Assembly (NCBI RefSeq): GCF_001904725.1
Contig: NZ_MRCE01000006.1
Span: forward strand, 1 to 64,000
Length of the DNA stretch: 64,000 bases
Origin: Phormidium ambiguum IAM M-71
Lineage (GTDB): Bacteria; Cyanobacteriota; Cyanobacteriia; Cyanobacteriales; Aerosakkonemataceae
Direction: 5' to 3'
Positions 27,780-37,468 of this stretch are shown one piece after another. Below the pieces are notes generated by a model. The model ran no database searches and was not told the origin of the DNA. It was given only the letters and a program-made list of their open reading frames with translations. The position numbers and the translations under genes were made by a program. The stretch's first letter is position 1, and each line of letters starts with the position of its first letter.

Positions 27780-28934
27780 TCAATTTAAACTGGCAATTAA
27801 ATTTTCCAGTATAACTGACATTGTATTTACACTATAGTCAGCAACACACCTTTCTCTAGCTTGCCTACCTAAGTCATTAGCTACCTCAAAATTTTGAAAT
27901 ATTTCTTTAATTTTGGCACTTATTTGCTCTGGAGAGTTTGGATCTACAATGTAACCAGTTCCGGCCATAATTTCTGGTATATCACCAACTTTAGTCGTTA
28001 AAACTGGCTTTGCCATTGCCATACCATCAGTTAACTTTAAAGGAAACTGCGCTCTTGCTGCTACGCTATCGCGCTGTGGTACTACCACGACATGAGCAGC
28101 AGATACTACTTCCGGCATTTCTTCTACACTACATCGAGGTAACTTAATAATCCAGCGTCCCCATTTCTGCATTAGTTTATCATCATAATCATCGTAAGGA
28201 CTGCCACCAACAATTACTAATTTTAAATCTGATTCATTCAACTGATCTAAGGCAATTAAAACATCTTCTACTCCTTTGTGCGGTCTAGGTGCGCCTGGAA
28301 ACATTAAAACTCGATATTGTGAGAGTCCATATTTTTCTCTACTTTTTTCTGGATTATATAATTGGGGATCGAATAAAGCAGTATCTTTGCCATTAGGAAG
28401 ATATACACCACCAAAACGTTGTTTAAGAAATTCGGTATCGATAGTTAAAGCATCAGCGCGATCGACTAATTGTTCCATCCACTTAATATACTGTGGATGA
28501 TCGGGATATTTTAATATTCCATCCTTAGTAAAAATATCTCGATATAACTGTTTAATGCTTGGGCGATATTGCCAATCATCACCACCATACCAACTTAGTT
28601 CCCAATCATCCATATCTAAAATTAACGGACGATTATTAATTAGTTTTTTAATTAAAGATACTCCAAAACTGGTTGGCTTTGGTTTAACTGCATAAATAAT
28701 ATCACCATCAATTTTACTCAAAAGTTTTCTGGCAGAGTCAACAAATCCAGGGTATTTTTTCCCCTCTACTGATACAACTTTCATTCCTGATGGGGGTTTT
28801 GCATAAATTTCTTTACCGAAAATAAACCCAATTAATTCAACTTCATAGTTTAATTGTCGAAGGACTTGTCCTAGCAGAAATGCTCTGACAGAACCTCCAC
28901 CTGATAAATCGCTAATAACTACTGAAACTTTCAC
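27780..28934 (-). CDS. glycosyltransferase, GT4 group
   Basis: A protein of 384 residues with a GT-B fold. The N-terminal DLSGGGSVRAFLLGQVLRQL acceptor domain is followed by RVLMFPGAPRPHKGVEDVLIAL and a C-terminal donor site (FPLKLTDGMAMAKPVLTTKVGDIPEIM, where the usual EAMA is TDGMAMA). It is probably a retaining hexosyltransferase in polysaccharide assembly at the cytoplasmic face. It lies 97 bases before the ABC exporter on the same strand. Confidence 0.88.
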   Translation of the reverse strand: MKVSVVISDLSGGGSVRAFLLGQVLRQLNYEVELIGFIFGKEIYAKPPSGMKVVSVEGKKYPGFVDSARKLLSKIDGDIIYAVKPKPTSFGVSLIKKLINNRPLILDMDDWELSWYGGDDWQYRPSIKQLYRDIFTKDGILKYPDHPQYIKWMEQLVDRADALTIDTEFLKQRFGGVYLPNGKDTALFDPQLYNPEKSREKYGLSQYRVLMFPGAPRPHKGVEDVLIALDQLNESDLKLVIVGGSPYDDYDDKLMQKWGRWIIKLPRCSVEEMPEVVSAAHVVVVPQRDSVAARAQFPLKLTDGMAMAKPVLTTKVGDIPEIMAGTGYIVDPNSPEQISAKIKEIFQNFEVANDLGRQARERCVADYSVNTMSVILENLIASLN

Positions 28935-29072
28935 TTTCGACTTGTTCTCCTGCTATCTTAAATTTTTTTATCGTGGGTTACTGATTTCCCAAAAAAGCGA
29001 TTGGTATCTATAATTATTACTTTTTTGCAGATCCTTGGTTTAATTTTCTTCTAATTCTCCTTAATAGAGTTA

Positions 29073-30119
29073 CTAGCAAAACAATTGGTGCGGAAGTTGA
29101 AAAAAAAATTGCTCTTGCATTTCTCGATCGTGATAATATCGTGGTTGCAAATACTTTTCTTTTATTTCTATTTGGCAATTTGCAAAATAAATTTCTCTGG
29201 CTAAATTTGATTTTTTACACCAATTTATATATTCAGGTACTATTACATCAGCGAACAATTGTCGCCACTTTTGAACTAGTTTTTCAGGAGATATTTCTTG
29301 AAAACGAACTATACCATTTTCGACCATTGCTTGACGTAAATCGGGACGATCCCGGAGGCGCTTGAGTACCGAAATAGTCTCATTGATTGACGCTACTTCT
29401 ATGTAGTCTAAATCGCTTTGACGTTGGGTGCGGTAAGCAGATTCACAACCGAGAATGGCAGGTACTCTAGCATTCCAAGCGTTATAAAGTTTGCTAGCAG
29501 GTTTGTGTGTATATTCTTCTTCAGTAAAACTGCGTACAGCAAGGATAGCATCAACTTCGCTAAAGTCGTTCCATAGATCGCGATCGTTCACAATACACCA
29601 GCGCAAACCTAACGCATTTAATTCGGCTTGAAAATTAGGTTCCCGTAACTCTGGTGCTAAATTTTTTTCTATGCCAAAATAAGCGATACTTTCAAATCTG
29701 GAACCTCTGTTTGCAGAGCGTGGAATCAATCCAGGTTGAGGCCAATGAGGTATATAATAACTTCCTCTGACTTTTTTAGTTTCTTTGGCGTTAAGTACTA
29801 CATGAAGCTGTGCGTAAGGATGTTGTTCGTAGTCAGCTTTGAGACAAACAATTAGTAGTTTTGAATTGGGTTGTAAATAGAATGGTAAAGAGCATCTATG
29901 TGCTAACACAATACCTTTAGATGGCAGAGTTCCTGTTAGTTGGCATGGGAATCCATCTTCTTTAAGACGAAGATAGGTTTGTAAAGTCCAAGCATAAACA
30001 CCGCTGGTAAAATTGCCATCAAATTTTGCCCAGTAAATGTCAGCGCTTTTTGGCATTTCACTAGATGGCCAATCTTCTTGGGGAATGTAGAAATAAATTT
30101 CTGGAAATGTGTCAGCCAT
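29073..30119 (-). CDS. glycosyltransferase-like protein of the glycan island
   Basis: About 348 residues from the ATG at 30119. The GT-B-like C-terminal half has VDAILAVRSFTEEEYTHKPA and KLYNAWNARVPAILGCESAY, a pattern like the donor-binding region of glycosyltransferases, where conserved residues hold the nucleotide sugar. The N-terminal half mentions no known motif. There is no membrane segment. Family assignment is by pattern and context only. It sits between the GT2 and GT4 genes on the same strand. Confidence 0.65.
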   Translation of the reverse strand: MADTFPEIYFYIPQEDWPSSEMPKSADIYWAKFDGNFTSGVYAWTLQTYLRLKEDGFPCQLTGTLPSKGIVLAHRCSLPFYLQPNSKLLIVCLKADYEQHPYAQLHVVLNAKETKKVRGSYYIPHWPQPGLIPRSANRGSRFESIAYFGIEKNLAPELREPNFQAELNALGLRWCIVNDRDLWNDFSEVDAILAVRSFTEEEYTHKPASKLYNAWNARVPAILGCESAYRTQRQSDLDYIEVASINETISVLKRLRDRPDLRQAMVENGIVRFQEISPEKLVQKWRQLFADVIVPEYINWCKKSNLAREIYFANCQIEIKEKYLQPRYYHDREMQEQFFFQLPHQLFC

Positions 30120-30180
30120 AATCAAAATTAATCACAATTTTTTAGATTTTTTGTTCAAATTACTGACCTGCCAATTATAG

Positions 30181-31206
30181 TTAAATCTGGTTTGTTTGTT
30201 TTCTCCCAATACCTAAATTTGACAAAATAGATATTATTTTTTTTGAACGAGGCCCTCGATACTTTTCATAGAGAAGAAAACTAGGTATTACTTCTCTTAT
30301 TTTGTATGCTAATTTTAATAATTTTGGATTGGTGATTTTAATTTTTTTATCTAATAGATAAATTGGTTTTTTAATTAAAGGTAGTAATCGATTAAAATAA
30401 GCTTCTTCTCGATCCCTAATTGTTTCGTTAACTAAATATTCCATAGGAATACCACCTAATTCCAACAATTCTTCATGATGTTTTTTGACAGTTTCATAAA
30501 ACAAAATATAATAATCTTTCATGTATTTCCAACTGTTTGTTCTATTAGTTTTATGTTTTGTGTAAAATGCTCCTACCATTGGTGTATAAATAAATTTTAC
30601 TCCGTTAGCGATAATGTCTAAAGCAAAATATCGATCGCCTAATGCTTTGAGATGTTCAGGAAACTTATGATTATGCAATATTTCTTTTTTCATCAACATA
30701 CATTGCTGTAATGCTGGATGAGGGGAAGATGCGAGAAAGTCTGGCAGCATTAAACGTTGCAAGAATTCTTGACTACTTAACTGACCTATAATATTTTCTT
30801 GCCGTTCCACAATATTATCATCTTTATCTATAAATACTCTTTCATAATCACAGTAAAAAACTATATTTTTTTGTTCATATTCAGTTAAATATTTTAATTG
30901 AAATTCAGTTTTATCTGGATGAATCCAATCATCAGCATCTAAACATTGAATCCATTCACCCTCTGCTTTTTCTGCACCAAAATTTCGCGCAGCCGGAAGC
31001 CCTCCATTTTGTTTATAAAAGTATTTTACCCTTGGATCTAAACTCATTAAATGTTCCGATACTTCCCGCGTATTATCAGTAGATCCATCATCAATAATCA
31101 AACATTCGATATCTTTAAATGTTTGGTCTAAAACGCTTTTTACTGAACGTTCTAGATAATGACCTTGATTAAAACAATTAACAATAATCGATATATATGG
31201 AGACAT
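30181..31206 (-). CDS. GT2 family glycosyltransferase
   Basis: A protein of 341 residues. The GT-A fold begins ISIIVNCFNQGHYLERSVKS, has the nucleotide-binding IIDDGSTDNT near residue 38 and the metal-binding CLDADDW near 92. The family members are inverting enzymes that extend polysaccharides or decorate lipids. The C-terminal third is basic (KKPIYLLDKKIKI) and may touch the membrane. The DNA is markedly AT-rich relative to the neighbouring core genes, which is common in glycan islands. Confidence 0.9.
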   Translation of the reverse strand: MSPYISIIVNCFNQGHYLERSVKSVLDQTFKDIECLIIDDGSTDNTREVSEHLMSLDPRVKYFYKQNGGLPAARNFGAEKAEGEWIQCLDADDWIHPDKTEFQLKYLTEYEQKNIVFYCDYERVFIDKDDNIVERQENIIGQLSSQEFLQRLMLPDFLASSPHPALQQCMLMKKEILHNHKFPEHLKALGDRYFALDIIANGVKFIYTPMVGAFYTKHKTNRTNSWKYMKDYYILFYETVKKHHEELLELGGIPMEYLVNETIRDREEAYFNRLLPLIKKPIYLLDKKIKITNPKLLKLAYKIREVIPSFLLYEKYRGPRSKKIISILSNLGIGRKQTNQI

Positions 31207-31323
31207 TTTTAGATTATTCCTTTGGGGTTTAGTGGAAATGGTAATATTTTTTAACTTAGGAGAACGAGCGAAATCATTCTCCTAATTGTTATTGCGGCTA
31301 AACTCGGTTTGAGTTTTGTTTGC

Positions 31324-32331
31324 TTAACTAATACTTCCGTGACGCTTTTGATGCCAATTCCAGGCATGGGTTATGATAGATTTGATATCGGCATATTGAG
31401 GTTGCCAACCTAAAATTTTGCGGGCTTTTTCGCTGCTTCCAACTAACATTGGCGGATCTCCGGGACGACGATCGCACTCGATAGCTTTAATTTCTTTTCC
31501 GGTGATTTCTCTTGCTGCATCGATCGCTTCTTTCACTGAAAATCCACTACCGTTACCCAAGTTAAATATATTAGAATTTCCGCCATTTAACAGGTATTCT
31601 AAACCTAAAACATGAGCATCTGCTAAATCACAAACGTGGATATAATCGCGGATACAAGTACCATCAGGAGTGGGATAATCTGTACCAAAAATTGATACTG
31701 ATTCCCGCTTACCTAAAGCAGCCATTAAAACTAAAGGTAACAAGTGAGTTTCTGGATTATGATCTTCACCTAATAAACCACTTGGATCGGCCCCAGCAGC
31801 ATTAAAATAGCGGAAAGAGACGGATTTAAAATTGTACGCAATATCAAAATCTGATAATATCCTTTCTACCATTAACTTACTTGCACCGTAAGGATTAATG
31901 GGGTCTTGGGGATGATCTTCAGGAATGGGAACAGTTTTGGGAACGCCGTAAGTAGCGCAAGTAGAAGAAAACACGAATTTCTTCACGTTAGCTGCTACCA
32001 TTGCTTCTAAAAGTGTTAAAGTTCCTAATACATTATTACGATAATATTTGGCGGGGTCGGTAACAGATTCACCGACATAAGCGTAAGCAGCAAAGTGCAT
32101 AACTGCGGCGATCTCTCGACTTGAGAATAAGTTATCAAGTAAAGCGCGATCGCCAGTATCCCCAACTATTAACTCTACCTTTAAAGCATTTTCAACAATA
32201 TCTCGATGTCCATAAACTAAATTGTCCAAAATCACTACATCATAGCCTGATTTTTGGAGTGCTTGGACTGCATGGGAACCGATGTATCCGGCACCACCTG
32301 TAACTAAAATAGTAGGTTTAGTTTGCGACAT
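31324..32331 (-). CDS. galE: UDP-glucose 4-epimerase
   Basis: A protein of 335 residues of the extended short-chain dehydrogenase family. TGGAGYIGSH is the NAD-binding glycine-rich loop, FSSTCATYG supplies the catalytic Ser/Thr and NPYGASK the Tyr-Lys pair. It interconverts UDP-glucose and UDP-galactose, supplying a donor for the glycosyltransferases downstream in the same direction. Length and motifs are typical of bacterial GalE. Confidence 0.93.
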   Translation of the reverse strand: MSQTKPTILVTGGAGYIGSHAVQALQKSGYDVVILDNLVYGHRDIVENALKVELIVGDTGDRALLDNLFSSREIAAVMHFAAYAYVGESVTDPAKYYRNNVLGTLTLLEAMVAANVKKFVFSSTCATYGVPKTVPIPEDHPQDPINPYGASKLMVERILSDFDIAYNFKSVSFRYFNAAGADPSGLLGEDHNPETHLLPLVLMAALGKRESVSIFGTDYPTPDGTCIRDYIHVCDLADAHVLGLEYLLNGGNSNIFNLGNGSGFSVKEAIDAAREITGKEIKAIECDRRPGDPPMLVGSSEKARKILGWQPQYADIKSIITHAWNWHQKRHGSIS

Positions 32332-32346
32332 TTTTCCCCAATTTAA

Positions 32347-32553
32347 CTAATCTATTAATTTCAGACGACCCGCTTGCAAATAATCAAAGATGTGATTAAT
32401 TTGACGGCGATCTTCCTCAGTAATTTGTTTGTCTGAAAGTATAGCTGAGGTAAGCTGCATATACTCTTCTCGACTAACTTGCCCGGAAATCAGGATTCGA
32501 TCGATAATTTCCTTGACATTAACAGTAGATTTGCCCTGAAAGTTTCCTCTCAT
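32347..32553 (-). CDS. small conserved hypothetical protein
   Basis: A protein of 68 residues, alpha-helical, with no signal or membrane segment (VNVKEIIDRILISGQVSREE, then ITEEDRRQINHIFDYLQAG). It lies 15 bases upstream of galE on the same strand. The acidic, helical pattern looks like a small conserved cyanobacterial protein that I cannot name. A real gene is likely because the sequence is well folded-looking and the gap is otherwise empty. Confidence 0.65.
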   Translation of the reverse strand: MRGNFQGKSTVNVKEIIDRILISGQVSREEYMQLTSAILSDKQITEEDRRQINHIFDYLQAGRLKLID

Positions 32554-32722
32554 GGATAGCTGACTTCCTTTATAGTTTGCCCATAACTTGGCACTAAACT
32601 ACCACAAAGGCTAACAAATATTTGTTAATGATTCAGTACTAAAGCAATCATACTGCTTTTTCTTACTGAGGCGATTTAGCTACATTCATTCTTAATCAAA
32701 CTTACTGTTGAGGTATCTTGGT

Positions 32723-33496
32723 ATGCAGGTTTACCAAATTTCTGCTCTTTCAGACAATTACATCTTTTTGTTGCATAATCCAGAACAGAATATCGCTGCT
32801 GTGGTCGATCCAGCAGAAGCTGCGCCAGTGTTGCGATCGCTAAAAACTTTGAATGCTGAGTTAGTTGCCATTTTTAATACCCACCATCATCACGATCATG
32901 TCGGAGGTAATCAACAATTAATGGCACATTTTCCCCAGATTTGTGTTTATGGAGGCGCAGAAGATCGCGGTAGAATTCCCGGACAACAAGTATTTTTAAA
33001 AGAAGGTTCTCAGGTTGTTTTTGCCGATCGTGTAGCAGAAGTATTTTTCGTTCCCGGACATACTCGCGCCCACATTGCTTATTATTTTCCTCCCCAAACT
33101 TTGGGTGAAGCAGGAGAGTTGTTTTGTGGCGATACTTTATTCGCTGGTGGTTGTGGCAGACTATTTGAAGGTACACCAACACAAATGGTTGATTCTTTAG
33201 GAAAATTACGTAATTTGCCGGACAATACTAGGGTTTGGTGTGCTCATGAATATACCTTGAAAAATTTACAGTTTGCTTTAACTCTAGATGGCAAAAATTC
33301 AGATTTAAAAGCTAGATATGAAGAAGTGAAAACAGCACGCGATCGCCATCAGCCAACTATACCCTCAATGTTAGGTGTAGAAAAGCAAACCAATCCTTTT
33401 TTACGTTGGGACGATCCGAATTTACAATCAGCAGTTAACAGTCAAGACTCCATACAAACTTTTGCCAGATTGCGGGGAATGAAGGATCGGTTTTGA
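32723..33496 (+). CDS. gloB: hydroxyacylglutathione hydrolase (glyoxalase II)
   Basis: About 257 residues; the ATG at 32723 ([17 protein letters not shown]) matches family starts, while a TTG at 32708 would add five residues. It hydrolyses S-lactoylglutathione in methylglyoxal detoxification. The metallo-beta-lactamase motif [10 protein letters not shown] lies near residue 53, [13 protein letters not shown] and [14 protein letters not shown] bind the second metal, and [10 protein letters not shown] follows. The length is standard. Confidence 0.94.
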   Translation: MQVYQISALSDNYIFLLHNPEQNIAAVVDPAEAAPVLRSLKTLNAELVAIFNTHHHHDHVGGNQQLMAHFPQICVYGGAEDRGRIPGQQVFLKEGSQVVFADRVAEVFFVPGHTRAHIAYYFPPQTLGEAGELFCGDTLFAGGCGRLFEGTPTQMVDSLGKLRNLPDNTRVWCAHEYTLKNLQFALTLDGKNSDLKARYEEVKTARDRHQPTIPSMLGVEKQTNPFLRWDDPNLQSAVNSQDSIQTFARLRGMKDRF

Positions 33497-33499
33497 TTA

Positions 33500-33630
33500 G
33501 GAAAGGGAAAGGGGAAAAGGGGGAAAGGGGAAAAGGGGGAAAGGGGAATTTTTGCCTTCTGCCTTCTACCTTTCCTCCCTTCTGCCTTCTGCCTTCTGCC
33601 TTCTGCCTTCTGCCTTTCTTCCCTTCTACG
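33500..33630. repeat. polypurine/polypyrimidine microsatellite
   Basis: GGGGAAAA-type units at about 33500-33548 followed by seven-base TTCTGCC-type units to about 33628. The tract fills most of the gloB-rplI gap and is rich in C/T on the plus strand. The same TTCTGCC/GGCAGAA unit recurs near 34.2, 35.8 and 54.8 kb. Confidence 0.7.
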
Positions 33631-33716
33631 AGATGATGAGGAATTGCGATCGATCCCTCTATTTAGGTATCATTGTATGTTCGGATATATTTTACCCAGG
33701 CTCCACAGGAACGCTC

Positions 33717-34181
33717 ATGAGCAAACGAGTTCAATTAGTTTTATTACAAGATGTCAACAAGCTGGGCAGATCTGGCGACGTTGTAGATGTAGCCCCCGGC
33801 TATGCCCGAAATTTTCTCATTCCCAAGCAATTTGCGACTCATGTTACCCCCGGCATTCTCAAACAAGTAGAACGCCGCAGAGAACAGGAACGCCAACGTC
33901 TTGCGGAACTTAAGGAACAAGCAGCAGCAATCAAAACTGCGATTCAAAATGTGGGTAACTTTACAGTACGGAAACAGGTCGGAGAAGGAGATGCTATCTT
34001 TGGTACTGTGACCAATCAGGAAGTTGCCGAAGTAATTCAACAAGTTACTGGTCATGAAATCGATCGTCGTGGTATCACTTTACCCGAAATTCGCAAGACT
34101 GGTACTTACAAAGCAGAAGTTAAGTTACACCCAGAAGTATCTGCTCAAGTAGACATTATAGTTTTAGCAACTGCAAGCTAA
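33717..34181 (+). CDS. rplI: 50S ribosomal protein L9
   Basis: A protein of 154 residues from the ATG at 33717 ([20 protein letters not shown]), the family start. A longer open frame from 33552 runs through the microsatellite and is not coding. L9 binds 23S rRNA domain V with its N-terminal domain ([18 protein letters not shown]), joined by a long helix to a C-terminal domain. It lies upstream of dnaB, a common rplI-dnaB order. Confidence 0.96.
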   Translation: MSKRVQLVLLQDVNKLGRSGDVVDVAPGYARNFLIPKQFATHVTPGILKQVERRREQERQRLAELKEQAAAIKTAIQNVGNFTVRKQVGEGDAIFGTVTNQEVAEVIQQVTGHEIDRRGITLPEIRKTGTYKAEVKLHPEVSAQVDIIVLATAS

Positions 34182-34250
34182 TTGGGGGAAGGCAGAGGGC
34201 AGAAGGCAGTTGGCGTAGCCTGCCGACCGCAGGGAGGCATAGGCAGAAGG
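34182..34250. repeat. GGCAGAAGG-type repeats
   Basis: Purine-rich units (GGCAGAGGGCAGAAGGCAG) flank a GGCGTAGCC palindromic core. It lies in the rplI-dnaB gap and is the same family as the tract before rplI, in inverse orientation. Confidence 0.5.
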
Positions 34251-34338
34251 GTTTTGAAATTTCAATATTATTTATGTTGATTCCTGATTCTTCTGTTCTC
34301 TCCCTCTTTGCTTAGTATACAATTAGCCAAGTTTAATT

Positions 34339-35691
34339 ATGGTTGATTCTATTAATTTTTCGAGTGTTGGCGATCGCTTACCTCCACAAAATATCGAAGC
34401 CGAAGAATCGATTTTAGGAGGGATTCTGATCGATCCTGAAGCGATTAATCGTGTCGCTGACATATTAACTCCTGAAGTTTTTTCTTTAGAAACTCATAAA
34501 ATTATTTATCGCACTACATCAATTTTGCATAGTCAGGGTAAGCCAACTGATTTATTAACAGTAATGGCTTTGCTTGCCGATCAGAAATTATTGGATAAAA
34601 TTGGCGGTCAAAGTAAATTGGTGCAATTAGTCGATCGCACCGTCAGCGCCATCAACATCGATCAATATGCCAAACTAATAGTAGACAAATATATCCGCCG
34701 CAAATTGATTCATGTCGGTCATGAAATCACTCAACTAGGCTACGATACCGCTAAAGAATTACCCATTGTTCTCGATGAAGCCGAAGAAAAAGTCTTTGGC
34801 ATTACCCAAGAACGACCCCAACAAGGTTTAATATCAATTTCTGAAACTTTAATTCATACATTTCAAGAATTAGAAATTCGTAATCAAGAGTTAACTTCCC
34901 CCGGACTGACTTGCGATTTTTATGATTTAGATGCCATGACAGGCGGTTTTCAGCGTTCCGATTTAATTATCGTCGCTGGCAGACCGTCAATGGGAAAAAC
35001 ATCATTTTCTGTAAGCGTTGCCCAAAATATCGCCGGAAAACATCGATTACCGATTGCTATTTTCAGCTTAGAAATGTCAAAAGAGCAATTGGTGCAAAGA
35101 ATGTTATCTTGTGAATCAGAAATTGAAAGCAACCGTTTGCGATCGGGCCGAATCAGTCAAAACGAATGGGACACTTTAAGTAGTGCTTTAGGAGTATTAA
35201 CAGAACTACCAATTTATATCGACGATTCCGCCAACATTACTGTCACCGAAATGAAAAGCCAAGCCCGACGCTTGCAAGCAGAAATTGGCGGAGAATTAGG
35301 ATTAATATTAATAGATTACCTACAATTAATGGAGGGCGGCGGCGATAATCGCGTCCAAGAATTATCTAAAATTACTCGTAGTTTAAAAGGTTTAGCCAGG
35401 GAATTAAATGTTCCAGTAATTGCCTTATCTCAGCTAAGTCGTGGAGTAGAAGCCAGAACAAATAAACGCCCAATGATGGCAGATTTGAGAGAAAGTGGAT
35501 CGATCGAACAAGACGCAGATTTAGTCATCATGCTTTATCGTGATGAATACTATAACCCAGACTCTCCCGATCGAGGCGTAGCAGAAATCATCATCACCAA
35601 ACACCGCAACGGCCCAACAGGAACCGTCAAATTACTTTTCGACCCTCAATTTACCCGCTTCCGAAATATGGCTGCATCTTATCGGGGATAG
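34339..35691 (+). CDS. dnaB: replicative DNA helicase
   Basis: A protein of 450 residues. The N-terminal domain (PPQNIEAEESILGGILID) is followed by a RecA-like ATPase: Walker A AGRPSMGKT at 213-221, LGLILIDYLQLM as Walker B, and SQLSRGVEAR in the conserved motif. It unwinds DNA ahead of the replication fork as a hexamer. No intein is present, although cyanobacterial dnaB genes sometimes carry one. STRR-type repeats start at the stop codon. Confidence 0.96.
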   Translation: MVDSINFSSVGDRLPPQNIEAEESILGGILIDPEAINRVADILTPEVFSLETHKIIYRTTSILHSQGKPTDLLTVMALLADQKLLDKIGGQSKLVQLVDRTVSAINIDQYAKLIVDKYIRRKLIHVGHEITQLGYDTAKELPIVLDEAEEKVFGITQERPQQGLISISETLIHTFQELEIRNQELTSPGLTCDFYDLDAMTGGFQRSDLIIVAGRPSMGKTSFSVSVAQNIAGKHRLPIAIFSLEMSKEQLVQRMLSCESEIESNRLRSGRISQNEWDTLSSALGVLTELPIYIDDSANITVTEMKSQARRLQAEIGGELGLILIDYLQLMEGGGDNRVQELSKITRSLKGLARELNVPVIALSQLSRGVEARTNKRPMMADLRESGSIEQDADLVIMLYRDEYYNPDSPDRGVAEIIITKHRNGPTGTVKLLFDPQFTRFRNMAASYRG

Positions 35692-35821
35692 GGAACTGGG
35701 GACTGGGGACTAGGAAAGTTTTGAGTCAGAGAGAAAGTTTTAAGTTTGAAATTTTTTCCCCTCTGCCCCCCTGCCCCCCTGCCCCCCTGCTCCCCTGCCC
35801 CTCTGCCCTCTGCCCTCTGCC
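35691..35821. repeat. heptamer and poly-C/T repeats after dnaB
   Basis: GGGAACTGGGGACTGGGGAC at 35691 onward is a run of ACTGGGG heptamers, the same unit as inside purD. From 35758 it turns to CCCCCTGCC and CTCTGCC repeats reaching the FKBP stop codon. Nothing coding is seen. Confidence 0.65.
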
Positions 35822-36373
35822 TTAACTACCGATTCTCAACAGTTCCACATCAAAAATCAAAGTAGAGTAAGGAGGAATCACTCCACCAGCGCCACGAGAA
35901 CCGTAACCTAATTCTGGGGGAATAATTAATTGACGACGACCGCCAACTCTCATGGTGCTGAGTCCTTCATCCCAACCTTTGATCACTTTTCCCATACCTA
36001 ATTGAAAAGAAAAAGGCTGATTGCGATCGCGCGAACTATCAAACTTGCTGCCATCCTCCAAAGTGCCAGTATAGTGTACAATCACCGTCTGACCTGCTTT
36101 CGGAGTAGCGCCAGTTCCTTCTACCAAATCGATATATTTTAGACCAGAAGGAGTTGTAACCGCTGCTTCATTGCCAGAATCAGCACTTGATGGATTAGAC
36201 ATATTAGTATTACTCGCAAATAAAGTACCTTGAGGTGCTGAACTAGCCACTTGTTGTTGAGGCTGATTCAGTTCATCAGCTAAAGCTGGCTTTTGGGGAC
36301 TGCTAAGTTGCGCCACCAGCAAAATTAATCCACAGACCAGCATAACTGCAACGCTGATCAGAATTGCTTTCAA
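35822..36373 (-). CDS. FKBP-type peptidyl-prolyl cis-trans isomerase
   Basis: A protein of 183 residues. An N-terminal hydrophobic segment ([20 protein letters not shown]) anchors or exports it; a Gln/Ser-rich linker follows, then an FKBP domain from about residue 74 with [42 protein letters not shown] and [12 protein letters not shown]. It probably speeds proline isomerisation in periplasmic or lumenal proteins. The domain is complete. Confidence 0.93.
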   Translation of the reverse strand: MKAILISVAVMLVCGLILLVAQLSSPQKPALADELNQPQQQVASSAPQGTLFASNTNMSNPSSADSGNEAAVTTPSGLKYIDLVEGTGATPKAGQTVIVHYTGTLEDGSKFDSSRDRNQPFSFQLGMGKVIKGWDEGLSTMRVGGRRQLIIPPELGYGSRGAGGVIPPYSTLIFDVELLRIGS

Positions 36374-36425
36374 AATTCTTCCTCCCTGAAATCTGTGCAG
36401 CTGCGATCAAATCCTATCAGTTTTC

Positions 36426-36752
36426 TTAGCGCCAAAGCTTATTTTCCAAATCGCGTACCTGACGTTCCAGGCGATCGATCCGTCCCCGCAACTCATCCAC
36501 TTCCGACTGACGCGCCACTCCCAAATCCTGCATCATGTTTCGCATTTGGCGCTGCATCTGCACCTCAAAGTTATTACCTTGATCTGACTTCAGCTGATTC
36601 ATCAAATCATCAACAAACGCCTTTGCTTGCTCAGGATGGATTTTACCTTCCTTAACCCATTGATCGCTGACTTCCCGAATTTTTTCTGCCACCAAAGAGG
36701 TTGTACCTACGCCAATCATCAATAGTTGCTTCAGCCAATTATTGCTATCCAT
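36426..36752 (-). CDS. phasin-like small protein
   Basis: A protein of 108 residues. The helical N-terminus (QLLMIGVGTTSLVAEKIREV) and the coiled coil at the end (SEVDELRGRIDRLERQVRDL) fit the poly(hydroxyalkanoate) granule-associated/phasin family as seen in cyanobacteria (DQWVKEGKIHPEQAKAFVDD is typical). Phasins coat PHA granules in producers, but in many cyanobacteria the family has no proven role. It is monocistronic or cotranscribed with the FKBP gene, 52 bases downstream. Confidence 0.75.
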   Translation of the reverse strand: MDSNNWLKQLLMIGVGTTSLVAEKIREVSDQWVKEGKIHPEQAKAFVDDLMNQLKSDQGNNFEVQMQRQMRNMMQDLGVARQSEVDELRGRIDRLERQVRDLENKLWR

Positions 36753-36813
36753 GCTTGTTTCCCACTTCCTTGCTTAAAAAAGGCAATTGAAATATTCCCT
36801 GCGTAGTTATGCT

Positions 36814-36841
36814 GGAATTTGTGCGTCTAGCACACAATTCC
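36814..36841. other. hairpin before the TIGR03792 gene
   Basis: GGAATTTGTGC pairs with GCACA(C)AATTCC around a GTCTA loop, with one bulged base. It lies in the divergent gap between the phasin-like gene and the next gene and may be an operator or a leader structure. There is no T-run. Confidence 0.35.
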
Positions 36842-36903
36842 ATTTTGTCATCCGATTTAGATTTTCGATTCTCGATTCAGTTTTCTAAAGCGAGGTACCC
36901 CTA

Positions 36904-37212
36904 ATGGTGATTGAATGGCTCAAGTTTCAAGTGGATTCAGCACGGCGGGAGGAGTTTATCCAAAAAGATGGGGAAATCTGGACACCACTGCTGGCTAAAA
37001 GCCCCGGTTTTTTGGGCAAGGAAATTTGGATTAACCCTGATTCTCCCACAGAAGTCATTTGTGTAATCCACTGGGCGAGTCGAGAACAATGGAAGTCTTT
37101 CCCGCAAAAATTATTGGATGAAACAGAACAACGCTTTGCTGAATCAATGGGTAACTCCTATCAAATGGTGGAGTCCAAAGAATATCAAGTCCGCAAATTT
37201 CCGCATTTTTAA
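36904..37212 (+). CDS. TIGR03792 family protein
   Basis: A protein of 102 residues with a dimeric alpha/beta barrel (antibiotic biosynthesis monooxygenase-like) pattern: MVIEWLKFQVDSARREEFIQ, SPGFLGKEIWINPD and VICVIHWASREQWKSF. From memory it fits the cyanobacterial TIGR03792 group. The role is unknown; monooxygenase or heme-related activity is suggested only by the fold. A GCGAGG ribosome site precedes the ATG. It is a lone gene. Confidence 0.8.
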   Translation: MVIEWLKFQVDSARREEFIQKDGEIWTPLLAKSPGFLGKEIWINPDSPTEVICVIHWASREQWKSFPQKLLDETEQRFAESMGNSYQMVESKEYQVRKFPHF

Positions 37213-37215
37213 AGA

Positions 37216-37292
37216 ATACCAATTCTCTGTAAAATTGCCCTTCCTCTTACAAGGGGAGGGGTTCATTATGTGCATTTTTATAAAAAATTGCT
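37216..37292. repeat. MITE-like element, short copy
   Basis: It begins ATACCAATTCTCTGTAAAAT and has the AAGGGGAGGGG core shared with 24466-24594. The right inverted end has decayed to AAAATTGCTAG. It lies right after the TIGR03792 gene. The rest of the gap up to 37468 has no gene. Confidence 0.5.
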
Positions 37293-37468
37293 AGAAGTTT
37301 GCCTTCATGTGATCGATTAATATTACAAGTTTAGAAAAACGCTGTAATAATTTAGTTAGGGCAAATGTTATAAAATTTAGGGCATAACAAACAGAAAAAA
37401 CTTTTCTCTGTTCCTTACCTTCATCAAAAAACTTTTTCAGTAAATCCTACATATTGCGATTATTTTCC

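Noticed and set aside
33500-33630. CRISPR array
   Set aside because: The repeats are seven-base tandem units with no spacers.
33552-33716. 55-residue N-terminal extension of L9
   Set aside because: It is encoded by TTCTGCC microsatellite DNA, and the family start is the ATG at 33717.
36395-36655. 86-residue plus-strand ORF
   Set aside because: It is antisense to the phasin-like gene and has no family resemblance.
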